Shown here: in pieces, positions 11,502-23,890 of the stretch
How the letters are laid out: every line of letters begins with the position of its first letter
Position numbering within the stretch: the first letter of the stretch is position 1
Assembly (NCBI GenBank): GCA_963969595.1
Contig: OZ018408.1
Span: forward strand, 1,550,001-1,614,000
DNA length: 64,000 bases
From: Neckera pumila
Lineage: Eukaryota > Streptophyta > Bryopsida > Hypnales > Neckeraceae
Direction: 5' to 3'
Program-made: the position numbers and the translations under genes
The notes under the pieces: model-generated
The model's database searches: none
What the model saw: the letters and a program-made list of their open reading frames with translations, nothing else
What the model was told of the DNA's origin: nothing

Positions 11502-12334
11502 ATGTTGAACCAACGGCTATTGAAGGGGTTGCCTCTGGAGTTCGTGGAGCCTGTCTTTGCCCATCTGCCTCTGTCTCAAATCGTGAAGCTTTGGAAAAGT
11601 TCAACGATCCTCCAATTTTCCTAAAAGCTTGCTCAGAAAGGTACCCTAATCTCGTCGGGCTTTCTGTGAGGGACGTTCATTCTAAGTCAATGCGGACCAC
11701 AGTGTATAACATCAAATCCAGGGAGTAGCTTCGCTTTGAATTTTGGGTCTTCCTAAAAAGCTTTTCAGAGATGATGACGATGATTATCCTCCTGATCACA
11801 GTATTATCATCTTGCCAAAAAGCTTGACTCATATGAAAACTCAATGTACGCATGTGATGGAGGGTTGGCTTCTTTTGCTCAAAGATATTCTCCCAAAAGT
11901 TGTCACGTTTTAGTGTGTAATCCACTAACTAATATCTGGAAATCCCTACCTCCTTCACCAATGTACTCCTTTTGATGAAGGAGGTCATCATGGTGCTGCT
12001 TTTGGTGGATGATGGGTACAAACTCATCTTTGTTAGTAGGAGAGGTGAATTTCAAGGGCTTTTAGCACACTTTTATTGCTCCAAATCCGGCGCATGGAAC
12101 AATATGGACTCTGGGCTTATTTACGGACGGAGTAGACAATTGGAGTCAGGTCTTGATCCCGGTAGATATTTTGTCCCTTTCGTTTTCGATTGCGCATCGA
12201 AAGTGCTAAATGATCTTCGACTGTGCCGTTTTACCAGCACTTCGAATTATGTCGATTACGCAATGATCAAGGACCGTGTGTTTCTGTACTATGACTCTCG
12301 GAGTTCACATGGGATAGCAGTGAATCCAACTTGA
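11502..12334 (+). pseudogene. F-box/kelch-type protein pseudogene
   Basis: From 11502 the plus strand reads LPLEFVEPVFAHLPLSQIV, the first helices of an F-box (SCF ubiquitin-ligase adaptor). A shifted frame then gives FLKACSERYPNLVGLSVRD up to a stop near 11727. A later frame contains VCNPLTNIWKSLPPSP, the hallmark opening of the F-box-associated (kelch-like) domain. After another shift, bases 11972-12334 read VLLLVDDGYKLIFVSRRGEF and continue for about 100 residues. The domain order is right for an F-box protein with a C-terminal FBA/kelch region. At least two frameshifts and internal stops make it non-functional. I infer a host-gene duplicate rather than a transposon gene. Confidence 0.65.
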
Positions 12335-12403
12335 GAAATTCGAGGACTTTGAAACAAATTTAACAATCTTGGTAAGTATACTTCCGCACGAAGAGATCAG
12401 TTC

Positions 12404-12468
12404 TTTGCAAACAGGTCATGGAATTCCATACCCTGTTGGCGACCTGTTTTCCATGACCTGTTTGCAAA
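12404..12468. repeat. 19-bp perfect inverted repeat
   Basis: TTTGCAAACAGGTCATGGA at 12404-12422 is repeated in inverted orientation at 12450-12468 with a 27-base loop. It lies in the region following the F-box pseudogene and looks like a local inverted duplication. Bases 12469-13639 beyond it contain no feature I can support. Confidence 0.75.
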
Positions 12469-13643
12469 GGATTGGCATACTCCTCCAGCGTTCGATAAAG
12501 GCAACATCTTTCAGGTGAAGAGTTTGCGAAGTTGGTCATGAGCGAGCTTCGCTGGGATCCCTCTCAATGAAGCATTTCTACTGCAAGCAGTGCAAGGTGC
12601 GAAGGTTTGAATCAAGCCAACTTCGGAGATTACTTCAGAAGAAGAGAAAGTTTTAGTACTGATTGCAAGGCATAGAAGTAGGGTAATATCTACAACTCTC
12701 TTCTGCTCTTGTAACAAATTTTGCCTCTAGTACAAGACACTAATTTGTGCCCAAACTTGTAAAAAAACATCTGTTTTTCTATTTCTAGCACACAAATTTG
12801 TGCCCAATTTGACTCAGCAATTGTAAAATTATAAGGTGAAATGTGTCTTTGGTCTCAACCCGGGAAGCTAAAAAAATATTTTATTTTCATTAATTTTTTT
12901 ATTTCAACCCCACATTCATTAAGCTAACTCATTGAAGTATATTGTGTTAAAATTTCAAAGTCAAAAACTTCATTGATAGTAAGGTGGAAACATCTAAAGA
13001 CTATTAGCAATGGAAAATCATGAATTTTCAAAAAAAATTAGACTTTTTAGATATGGCATGTAATTTCTATGAATTTTCAAAGTCAAAGCTTCCTAAACCA
13101 CTAAAACCGTCATATAGCTGGATCTAAAACTAAAATCTCAAAAAACTAGCAATCAACAAATCACAGTTTAGTATAAGAATAGATTAATGACGCTTTTGAA
13201 GGATACTTTAATGGAAGTCTAGGATACATGAATGGGTACAAGGATGGTTTTGGTTGTTTTCACCTTAAGATATTCACCTTAAAACTTTTGGGCTAAGTTT
13301 TTTACATCACTTCGCACATGCATAGTAAAATTTTCAAATTTTTTCAACAAAAATATTATATCTCACAACTTTTTCTTTTTCAAGTTAATGAATTGCATCA
13401 AAAATCCATATAAAAAATTCAAGGAAAAAAGTTCAAGGAAAAAAATTTAGATATAAAAAGTTTTTTTTCTTGCCCAACTTGTCAATGTTGAGAATATAAG
13501 ATTGAGTATTACTTTGTAACTACTAATCCAAACTCTATAATACTTGTCTTACATTCATGACAATCCTTATGTGTATCAATTTGCAAAATTTTAACAGTAG
13601 GATCAAAAATTGAGATCACTATTGCTTACTGAAAACTAATTAA

Positions 13644-14566
13644 CCCCTATAGTTCCTTGACTATGTTCTCACCAAAAATGCTCCAAAACTGCCATTTCTA
13701 GTCCAAGTACCAAATTTTTGAAAAATATCATTTTTTGACACATGTAACCGTGAGATCTTGTTGTACTCTAGTTTGAGAATATGTGGAAAAAATTTCAGAA
13801 ATTTCCACCATGTAGATTGCAAGATATTAGCATTTGAAGTGGCAAAAATCCTTTTTTGACCACTGCGAAAAAACGGGCAGCTGCACTTCACAATGTCAAA
13901 TCATTATGAAAAAATGTCCAAAATGGTTGTGCTTCTTTGGATTCATTCTTCAAGGCAAGTTGGCTACATACATGAAAATTTTCAGATCATTTGGAGGTGT
14001 GCAACATATAGGAAAAAATAGTAAGTAGAAAGAAGTAGAGAATGATTCAAAATACTAAATTGTTAATAACTAATTTGCAAAATTAAAAATTCCAATCCAA
14101 ATGGTTGAATTGTTGTTATAAACAATACACATCCAATAGCATTATTTTTTTTTCAAAAATATTGAAATTTCAGGAAAATAAAGGACTTCAAAGTTTTTTT
14201 TGGTGTAGGGATTCCATAACTGCCCGCAAACTAAAAAGCCTCATAACTTTTTTCTCAACTATTGAAATGCAATGATTCAAAGCTTTTTGAGTACATATAA
14301 ATCTGAAGAACAAATTTCAAATTTTTATTTCTTAAAAAAGTGTTTTTTTCAGATCTGTCCGGACTGCCCGAGTTGAGAAATAAACAGCATATTGTGCAAT
14401 AACTTTTTACTCGTATTTCCAAATGTCATGAAATTTGAGCATATGAAAGATGTTCCTTGTCCCCACATTCTATTAAAATTTCAGCCCACAGTGTGCAAAT
14501 CTCTGCTCACATACACTTGCCCAAAAAAGTTATAAGTCCAAAAAACACAGTCCGGTCCTTTAGGGG
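13644..14566 (+). mobile_element. TTAA-flanked non-autonomous element, copy C
   Basis: TTAA flanks both ends (13640-13643 and 14567-14570). The ends read CCCCTATAGTTCC and (reverse complement of the right end) CCCCTAAAGGACC. At 923 bp it is nearly the length of copy A (919) and copy E (911). The interior shares AAAACTGCCATTTCTAG, a CAAGGCAAGTTGGCTAC block near 13950 and a TTTCCAAATGTCATG block near 14420 with copies D and E. There is no coding potential, so movement would depend on a transposase elsewhere. Confidence 0.8.
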
Positions 14567-14570
14567 TTAA

Positions 14571-16239
14571 AGCCCCCCCCCCCACCCACAGTCATTAAGA
14601 GTACAACCCTGACCAATTGCAAGGTTCAAATACATAATCTTGAAAATTGTTTTTTATATGCCCTTCATGAAGATAAATATAAATTTGTCTTTCAAGGATT
14701 TTACAAAATAAAACAAGTATACCATTACTTGTGTATTTTAGCTAAGGTTGGGAAATAGGTTGTGAACATATGGAAAAAACATTGAACCTTACAAATTTCA
14801 TAGTCATATTTAAGAAAGCTATAAAATTGAAGGTGGTACTTGATGAAAGGAAAACCTAAATAACTAATAATTTTGACCAGAAACAAAGAATTGCCAATAT
14901 TAATGGTGTGATCCTTTGAATAAGAAATAAATATTCTAACAAATGAATCTATGTTCTTATTTTTGTTTTGATGAATTTAATTTTAGAAAATGAGTTCGGA
15001 AAATGGCTTTATAAGTCTATTTTTACCCTCATAGTACACACAATAGAATTCTTCATAAATCTCATTTCATTAGTTGGAATGGAATGGTATCAATCAAATA
15101 AAATTAGTTGATATTTTTAATGTATGCTTTTTGTTGCTTTCTTTTTGGAAATTTTAAAAACTTAAGACTTTTGTAAAACTAGTGAAAATGACATAAAATA
15201 AAGCTTCAAATGTAGTGTATACCTAGGAGTATGATGACTAGGAGCTATTTTAAAAATTTTCAAAATACAAAGTCAGTAGAGCCTTCACAAGCTCTCAAAA
15301 ATCCTAAAATGGGCTTTCTAGTCCTTTAAGGCTTAACCCCTAAATCTCCTTTTTTATATCCACGGAAACTCCTCTGTCTAAAATGACCTTCAAACTAACT
15401 TTTCCAAAACGAAATTATAATTTTTTTTATAACCATTTTTTGAAAAATTTAACAATACAATCTTGTTCAACACTACCAAATTAGTTTGCTCTCTAATTTT
15501 TAAAGACTTTGACCATAAAATTCTTCAATTAAAGTTGACGTTAGGTATAAAATAAATTTTTGTGCAAGCACAATGATTTTGGGGACTCATATCTCATATT
15601 TTACAAAAAAAAGTTTGACAATTTTGACCAAATGTACTTATGAATAGTTAAAAGTATGCATGCCAATTTTCACAAAGATTGTAGCAATGGAAGATTGTTT
15701 TCAAAGCCTAGCAATGAAGTAAGGTACATTGGAAAAACAAAAATATCATTTGACTAAGTATGAGCATTCACTATATATATGGTCCAACCAAAAAGTCCCT
15801 TGCCCAAACCACTTGCAACCCCATGAAATTTTTCTATTGGGACGGCCTTTCTTTGGCTAGGTTTCCCTTCCAAGTCAATCTATAGTGAATATTGCTTGTA
15901 GTGTTTGACTTTAGAAAATCACCTTAGGTAGAGTTTTTGTCTATATCAAAGTTTTTTTTCAATTATAGAAAGATACACTTACTAACAAAACTAAGTACCG
16001 ATCAGAAACTTTTTTATTCAAACAACCATACCATTAGCATCAATGGGCAAATTTCAAAAGTTGATATACAAAAGTTGCAGTGTACAACATGTACCACATT
16101 ACTATGGAGTGTTTTTTTTTTGAAACAAATGGTGGACCAATTGCATTAAAAAGGTATCCATGAATACAACCAAGCTTGATGGCTGGTCAAATGAAGAGAT
16201 AAGAGCAAAAACACCACAAAGAAGACTAAGTGAAGGAAC
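14571..16239. other. AT-rich stretch with an isolated CCCCTAAA end
   Basis: A TTAACCCCTAAATC sequence at 15333-15346 looks like one end of a TTAA element, and the bases just before it (GTCCTTTAAGGC) resemble the opposite end of another. No partner ends were found. The rest has no recognisable genes. Confidence 0.4.
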
Positions 16240-16900
16240 ATAGGGGGGGTCCCTCTCTAGATACTCCAACACACTAAGTCACCATTCCGTCTAGCTAGGA
16301 TGGAGGAATGGAGCCAGATGGTATCAAATTGGTTTCAAATTCTAGTGCAGATGTAGATGGGTGGCGTATTGTATCTTCAAGAGAGCCGTTTGACCAGAAT
16401 CCAGAAGGGTGTCCCAAAGCATGGTGTGAAGGAGATGAGTCAACCATCGATATTGGGAGAAAACAATGTGGTTGCGGGAGATCTTGCAGAGTCAAAGGGC
16501 CAATCCTTGAAGTATAGACCAGATAGTGCAGAAAGCATGGATTTTTTTGGATAATGAGGAACCAAAAATGCAATGAATGGCATCTAATCTAGTGTGAAGA
16601 TCCAAAAGAGGGGGCATACCTCGGAGGTGGTGCATGATGGACTAGGCGTAGTCCCATATGTCTTGAGATTTTGGACAAGTAAAGAACTTGTGGATGGGGG
16701 GCTCTATGATGCTAGAGGAGTAGCACACGCAATTAAAGTTAGTTCCTGGTGCTATCTGAGCTCTCTACACATTCACGGCAATGACGTTATGCCAAATTGA
16801 CCAGATGAATTTGGCGCCCTTCTGGGGGCAAGCTTTGTGCTATACCTCAGACCATGAAGGGGAGAAAGTGTCCAATAGTGTGCATTAGAATGAACTTGGA
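16240..16900 (-). pseudogene. reverse-transcriptase zinc-knuckle (zf-RVT) relic
   Basis: Read on the minus strand, this segment gives HKACPQKGAKF, IWHNVIAVN, KFFTCPKSQDIWDYA and, after a frameshift, SRNHIVFSQYRW. The order (W...A, a cysteine pair, FxxCP.S..IW, then RN..VF....W) is the pattern of the zf-RVT region at the C-terminal end of plant LINE-type and related reverse transcriptases. Stops and shifts interrupt it several times, and no RT catalytic motif (YADD-like) is visible nearby. I call it a retroelement tail fragment by inference from these motifs. Confidence 0.5.
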
Positions 16901-18649
16901 GCCATGGAAGGGCTGTCTAAGCCATAATCCCAAGCGGGGCCCTCTCTGTGATTATTGCATTCTCCAATACATCATAAATAAAAAGAGCATCATAAATCAA
17001 AGAATAATCAGACAGCTGTACATACCAACAAGGTTTTTGGGGCCTCAATGTGTTATGTTTTATTGTGTCAGCTATCAACATCAAGGGTCCTATTGGTTTG
17101 GGTTTGTTGGAATTTAAAAGGACTGGTTTTGTTTGCATGTGGTGATCCTGGTGAAATACTAAGCAAGTACCATCATTAGTTTCCTGGTCACAAGAGAATA
17201 CAAGTAGAAGACCAGGGAAACAAGCAGGGAACTCACAGCCCTTCCAAGGCTCCATTTCATTCTAATAGCCAATCCATTTTGATGGAATTGAGCGTCTAGG
17301 CTGGTTTGATTTGGTGATGAGTTTCTAGCCTGAGGATGCCATGTATTCAAAGAGACCATGCCCATTTTCCCATTTCCAACATCCTGGGTCAATTTTGAGA
17401 GAGTTGATGATTCTTGCATAAATGAATTGAATGTGTCAACCTTTACTTTTTATAATTCTGGTGATGCGTACATGACAAATGCATCCTCTGTATATGACCT
17501 CTTCCTCCGAGGGAGGAAAGAATAGTAATTGTCTTGAGTATGGGCCTACTATTGCTCGAGCTGTTCTATTGGGTAAGGTAGGAGGCTGTAAAATAGAGTG
17601 GATATTAAGAATGGATCCTATAATTAAATGGCTGTGAAATGGAAATGAGCCGGTTCTGAAATTGACCAGTATAGTCATTGAATGAATCAAGGGAAAAAGT
17701 ATTATTAATTGCAAGAGCCAATCCTTCTCTTTGCTTTCCCCATTTTAATTTAGAATTGCACGTGAACCGTTTATGAAAGACCTAGGCTCACAAATAGGGA
17801 CCTACAATCCAACTCGTTTGAAAATTCATAAGTAATTCAAAAATGCTCAAAAAAATAAGAAACCACTTGGATTAGATTCCTCATCAATTTCTCTTGGTCG
17901 AAAAAAATGAGCTAAAAATATTACCATCCAAGGAAATACATGAAAAAGGCGGACCAGCCCTTAGATGCTCCATTTTTGAGCCTCCTATCTTAATGTAAAA
18001 TATTGGCTTTGGGGTCAGATTAGGGTGGAGTTTGAGGTCATGGCTAGCCATGCAATCTCTAGTAAGGGGTCATCTGGCTGGCTCAAAAGGCCCACCTTTT
18101 CGTCCTTCTGGATTAGCTCAAATCGTTTGGTGAATAAGGTAATCGACCCATTTTCAACCACGTAACCTCTCACTGCCCAAGGGGACCAAAACTGCCCACA
18201 GGATATTGAATAAATGCTCCTCAGGACTCCGTGCAATCAAATTTGGTTGTGGCAATAAAAGGGAAGGTCATGGCATTTGTGAGGGACAAAGCTGTGCAAC
18301 TGCAATGACATATGTGCAGTGTGGTGGAGGGCTCCAATTGGGCACAACTCTAAAAATGGACATGGCAATTTGTCCTCCGGATTACGAAAGTGACCGGAAC
18401 TTGCCGGTCTTAGACCATTGAGTATTGGATGCATTCGGCTAGGATCCAGTAGTACCCTGGTAAGAAGTTCCACTCCTGTAGTTGTTGTCTGCGGAACCAC
18501 ATTGTCGATGTCTCACAACTAATTCTCGTACTACTTGTTCGGAAGGTGGTTTGAGGGAAGGGAGTGCAGGTGGTGGCAACATCATTTTTGCTAGTTCATA
18601 CGTTGCTTTGTAGGACGTTTTCATGTGAGCTTGTAGGCACCCCACCTTC
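16901..18649. other. unassigned stretch
   Basis: Several overlapping ORFs of 60-110 codons occur on both strands, none with a recognisable domain. The composition is less AT-rich than the left arm, consistent with decayed coding sequence. Confidence 0.4.
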
Positions 18650-19208
18650 TGCCAAAACAACCATGCAAGCGAATTTGCGGCAGTTTTGAGAGATGACAAG
18701 TGCGTTGCACAATGGGACAGCCACGATGGAGGAAGTACAATAGATTCAACATGTTCTTTTCCAATAGGCGATTGTAGAGAGTGGTAGTGGTGAAATCGCT
18801 CAAAGGATTTTCAATTGCCCCTATGAGTGGTATCTATATGACCTTGAGCAATTTCCTGGACAGTTGTGGACACAAACGCCTTCCAATCGGAAGTGGCAAT
18901 ACATGTGTTATACACACATTGCTCTTGCTTTGGAGTAGAAGCAATGAATTGCTGAGGGCAATCCACGAGGCATTCCTGCAGAAGTCTATGCTTTTATTCG
19001 CACGAAGTTGTAGCCTGATACCGAGACAGACTATGAAATCCCGAGCTCAATAGAGAGCTGCAGAGCGGTTACGAGAGAGTCTTCCCCAAGTGGAAAATCA
19101 AGTCCCTGACGCTACTCCATTGGACTACAGTTCAAGACGTGGAAGAGGCCGCCATGCTAGAGTTCGAGGAGCAAGCCAGGGAGGTGGAGGAAGCGCCAGA
19201 GGAGGTCT
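18650..19208 (+). pseudogene. decayed transposon-associated coding sequence
   Basis: One plus-strand frame from about 18650 reads sensible protein interrupted by several TAG/TGA codons. It includes YEWYLYDLEQFPGQLWTQ, KWQYMCYTHIALALE and IPAEVYAFIRTKL. Near 19080 a shifted frame continues with FPKWKIKSLTLLHWTTVQ and an acidic tail (EEAAMLEFEEQAREVEEAPE) up to a stop. The steady frame with point stops indicates a pseudogene rather than chance. I cannot name the family. The setting suggests a transposon protein. Confidence 0.4.
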
Positions 19209-20722
19209 GATAAACGATGTTGCAACAAGCACAACCCAACTGCATGCTGGACAACGTCAATTGCATCAACGAATGCAGTGCCAGCGACGCAGTCACGAGA
19301 CTAGATAAGGCCCACCATCACACTGAATGCAGTGACGTCGTAGACGTTGTGACCACGGACTGCATTCAATGGCAGAACACCACCAATATGCTCGTTGCCA
19401 CCATTGTGGGGCCAGTTGACATGTCGGGCAAGAAAAGGGCGCGGACCTCGATCAACAGCAAGCTTCCGAAGTGCCGACAGGTCGACCCCAAGCATTAGTG
19501 TCGGTGCGTATCTGATTGACGCCCGCATGTTGCCATTCCGAGATTCACAACAAGCAGGTGTCATGAAAGGTGGATCCTCTGCAAACTCTTCATGCGATGT
19601 GCCGTCTTCCTCCATTGTGTCATCTGATTCACTAATGATCTCAGAAGCAGGACAAAATCCATCCTTCAATGTCTCGCTTGCCACCAGAGGTGCATTTAGA
19701 GCGGCTCTCACACCTTTTCAATAATTTGTTATGGACCCATTCTTCTTCAAGAACTCTCCAAATTGGTCTTTGTCTGTCATATTGCTTTAGTATGCAGTGA
19801 AACTAGACAAATTTTTTTAGATCTCATCAAATAATTTTGTATATTGTGGGGCCAAAGGTTGCGGACTACCACTCAGCACTTTGGGACATTCGTCTTCAGT
19901 CTCAAGGGTCGTTGCATGAATGATCTTCCGTTTTTGTTCCACTTTGGCTATTTTCAGCCATTTTTTCGGAAATACTATAAAAATAGAAAACCATTTTTAA
20001 AAAAATATGAAAAACATGAGAAATGTATACACCTATAAGTAGAAGATACCCTATGAAGGAAAAGCAAAAAAAAAATCTTTAAATAGGAGAACTAGAAAAG
20101 TGCAAAATTGCAAGAAAATACTTTAATATTTTAATTTGTAAAAAATAGAAAAAGTAATTAAAAAAAAACTGAAAAATGCCATTTGAGAAGACTTCATGGT
20201 AAAGATATTTCACCAAAAAGATGATCCTAAAACCATCTTCAATGTTTAGAATTGCTTGTGCAAGGGAGCCCTCTTTGCATAGACATAGAGGATATAAAAT
20301 AAAATATTCTTTAATGCCCCTTGGTAGAAATATGAGTTCCTACTGTGGGAATAGACCATAGAAATTTCAGCTCCAAATCATTAAATTTGGGAACTCCTTA
20401 CGTAGTAAAAACCCTAAAACTCAAAACGTGACAAATTAGCTTAAATGATTTTTAAATATAAAATGATTTTTGAAAATTCTAAAAAATATGATATATAATT
20501 AAATTCATAAGAAGATTCTCCACTAAAAATTTCAAGTTCATACAAGTCATGCTTCTAAAGTTATTGCAAAATGAAGCTTTGGCACTGCATTTGTGACAAT
20601 GTTTCAGTACCGGTCTTTCATGCAATCACCCTCAAACCAAAAGCGAATTCCTTTGCCATCCTCTGGTAGCCATTTCTTATCTGTACAATGATTTTATATT
20701 CCATCAATAGCCATCCATTAGA
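19209..20722. other. unassigned stretch with overlapping ORFs
   Basis: ORFs of 109 codons (19395-19724, plus) and 136 codons (19301-19711, minus) lie on top of each other. The minus one has an acidic segment (ESDDTMEEDGTSHEEFAED) and could be the coding strand, but no family is recognised. Bases 19725-20722 are AT-rich with no feature. Confidence 0.3.
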
Positions 20723-20962
20723 CACTAGAAGAAGCCCATGTTTTTTTGGATTTCACCATGTCAAAGACGGGTTTTGACATCCTAAGCAACAGTCTATCTT
20801 TTTATGTCAACAAGGACATCTAAAGCAACATCTTCATGTTACTTTAGAAGTCATTGTTGATATAAAAAGACAGATTGTTACATAGGATGTTTAGCAAAAT
20901 CCGTCAACTTTAATATAGGTCCTTTTTAGTGACACCAAAAAAAACACGGGCTTCTTCTAGTG
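20723..20962. mobile_element. CACTA-type MITE that folds into a hairpin
   Basis: The ends are CACTAGAAGAAGCCCATG and (reverse complement) CACTAGAAGAAGCCCGTG, flanked by the 3-bp target duplication AGA (20720-20722 and 20963-20965). Both are hallmarks of the CACTA (En/Spm) superfamily. The inverted similarity runs through most of the 240 bp, so a transcript would form a long imperfect hairpin. No coding sequence. Bases 20963-21351 that follow hold nothing I recognise. Confidence 0.85.
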
Positions 20963-21351
20963 AGAATCCATATAAAACATGAATTGGTGAGACATAATTT
21001 GACCTTCTAGGAAGTCCTTGCCTGTACACAAACACCTTTGCACAAATTGCTTGAAATAAGAAACTTCCTTGATGAAGTGAAGGATGACATGGTGGGTATT
21101 AGAATCCACGAAGGATTCTATAAGTCTTGGAATTGTTTGGTAGTTACTTGTTCAACATGGTGCTCCATTGACCAAAAAGAGCATCAATATCTTTGTGAGT
21201 GTGCTCAACAATAAGGAAGTTGATATATATCTTATGAATTTTTTTTTGAAAACAAAGAAAGAGCAAAAAGCAAACAACAATTGATTCATGTTGTCCCTTT
21301 GCTCATTGTTGAGCTACAAAGTCAATATAGGTGGTAGAGGTTGAGCGGGGA

Positions 21352-22948
21352 TCAGTAAGGGTGAAGGAGAAAGAGAGAGTCCAAGCACATTTTCGAGCTG
21401 TCTAGTATCACCTTCATTAATGTAGATTGCCTCTCTTTAACAGTAGGCAATTGACATGATAAATTCTTGGGCGGTCCTTCAAGATCATGCAACAACCTTG
21501 CAATGGATCCAATGGTGTGGTTTGAGTCCATTGGAAAAATGTCTAAGCTGTAATGTGCGTAACAACCAGTGCCATGACCATGAGCAATCATGCTAGTGAC
21601 AGCAATGGACATTTTCATGAAAGAATTTGTCACCTTCGTCTTGTGAGAGAGGCTTGGAGAAGTGGTCTTGGAGTGATCCATTTTATCAGAAATGATGGTG
21701 AGCATCTTCTCAGGGTACTTCTTAGAAATACGCCTTTTTGAATGATAGGGCTCGCTGTGGGCTCTTTCCACCACAAGGTGAATACACAAAATTCTGGACT
21801 ACTTATCTTGTGCATTAGAAAGAGGCGTGCAGACGCTCCTTAGCTGCCTATACCTAGCACAAAGACCACACCTTGCAAAAAAGTCTCCACAAGTTTTTGC
21901 AACATATTCAAAAAACGAAGCACGTTGGACATTGCTTAAATCACTCGATGAAATGGCTTCATTGATTTTGGTAATTGATCGCTCCAATGAAATGTTGATG
22001 GCAAACCATTGCAGGCACTTTCTCCCCAGATTCTAATGTTGTTGATTGATGTGCATTTGGTCGGCTTCACTCCCAACCAACGTCTGCAGTGTGGTAGTGA
22101 CTTGCACAATACGTGTGCAAGGTTTTTTGGATCCCAATTTTCCATATTTGACTATATGAATTTGCTTGCTTCCATATTTGACCATGTGCTTGTACCTGTA
22201 AAAGCTTGCACACATCAATCAATGATGTGCTTGTAGCTTTTGAAATCCCGTGTATAATCTACCAAGTAGCGGGACAGACTTCAATCTTTTTCAATATTAT
22301 CCACTCGCCAACATTGTCTTTGTGCATCTTCCTATGCACCTCAAGAAGACATTTTTTGTGAATATACACTTTGTTGATTACATGAAGTTGAGAATGTATG
22401 ACTTGAATTTCTCCACGTGGAAAAGGTTGCACACAATTTTTTTTGCAACATATCTTTGTGGACACTTCAAGGATCGCTTGAGCAGCGAGAAGGGACTCTT
22501 TTTTGGGAGGGAGGTCGGGCTTTGACCTATTGCAAGAGCTTTCATAAGAACGCACTCTAGCACAAATTTAGTGGTTCAAGGCATTCATGCACATGATGTA
22601 CATATGAATCTAGTTGTAGTCATATAAATTGACATCGCCTTAAAACACTTATTCAATGTGCCAAGAGTGTGCTGACCATATCCAAGCTGATGGAACTTCT
22701 ACCTTGCACAAAGACTCCACAATTTGAATGGCCACACAATCATCACCAAGCAGCTTTCCATCCATATCAATGACAAGATCTGCATCAATGCTCTGGCAGA
22801 TACCTTTTGCAATGTCGTCTCCAGCTTCATTCTTTAGGGTGACACATCTCCTAACCCAGGCAGAACAAAGGATACCTTTGTAGACTATGACACCTGTAGG
22901 CAAAATAGGTAATGAATTAGAGAATCCGTTGAGGCCATAGATATCCAT
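21352..22948 (-). pseudogene. decayed plant transposase-like gene
   Basis: Read leftward on the minus strand the order is as follows. At 22948-22649 comes an N-terminal piece (GICQSIDADLVIDMDGKLLG) of the type seen N-terminally in plant transposon proteins, possibly DUF8039-like. At 22555-22259 comes a segment with CCKKNCVQPFPRGEIQVI. At about 21990-21800 the sequence reads RCGLCARYRQL. At 21789-21352 it reads KVLTIISDKMDHSKT-like sequence, MIAHGHGTGCYAHYSLDIF and DSNHTIGSIARLL. The conserved Asp/His-rich blocks suggest a DDE-type integrase core, by inference. At least four frameshifts or stops separate the pieces. Confidence 0.5.
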
Positions 22949-23890
22949 TCAATATATACAATAAATAGTTGACATCAACACGAGGCAAAAATACAAAATG
23001 AAATATTTCCAAGAACAGTTGTTTTATTAAAGACTTGACAACAAATATCAATCTCGGGGCTGGCATTGGCGATTCTTTAGAAATGACGTGCGATAAAAAA
23101 TAAGGTATGGTTTATTAGTTGGAGTAAATTTTTTGAAGAAATTTAGAAATAAATTAGGGGTCATGAAAATATAACAAGGTGTTTAAATAAAAATAAGGGT
23201 CACTATAAAGGTAGTTTTTTAATTTTTTTTAGATTAAAATATAGGGTTCAGGTTGGGATTAGGGTGGATTTGTAGGGTTGGATGTGGATGAAATTTGTAG
23301 ACTCTAATGAATTACAATCGGATGACCTGATGAGATGCCGTTCAGTAATGGCTTCCTGCTGAAGTTGAAAGTGCCTGGCCTCGGATGTGCTGCCTGTATT
23401 TAGTGCGTTGACTTAAAAGATGAATTTCTATTGCATTTAAAGTTTCCTTAGCTGTTTCGTTGGATACCTGTTGGCTTTTTAAGCCTTCTAATTTTAATCA
23501 ATTTTCGTACTGTAGAGATTGTATATGTCCGTTTTGGCGCCATTGGCAATCCCGATTCATCGTTCAGGTGTCTTAGGGTTGTGCGGAGGGAGAAATATGC
23601 AGTTTTGTTGCAAATCGAATTTTGCTAGAAACTATTCGGTTGTGGTTTAGGATTACTACTGTAGCTGTTATATTGGTGGTTTAGGCTGCGCATGGAAGCA
23701 ACGTTGTTCGGGGGGCTGTTTTCCTAAAATTCTAGGGTTTCCTACTTCTGCTACCCGACCGATTTGAATTTTTGCGGTTGTGATTGTTGTTTGTATTGCT
23801 TAGGGTTCAGATCTGCCTTCATGGATTCCTTCAAATTCGATCTCATGCGTTCTAGTGTGTGTTTTTAGCGTCTTCATTTTAGAGTTCTCT
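22949..23890. other. upstream region of the next gene
   Basis: AT-rich sequence without ORFs or repeats. The last 300 bases have mixed composition and probably held the promoter and leader of the gene starting at 23891. No TATA box can be assigned with confidence. Confidence 0.35.

Noticed and set aside
15333..15346. Another complete TTAA element starting with CCCCTAAATC
   Set aside because: No matching opposite end was found within several kilobases. Recorded as an isolated end only.
19301..19711. 136-codon minus-strand ORF overlapping a 109-codon plus-strand ORF
   Set aside because: Neither has a recognisable domain and the two frames exclude each other. Kept only as a note on the stretch.
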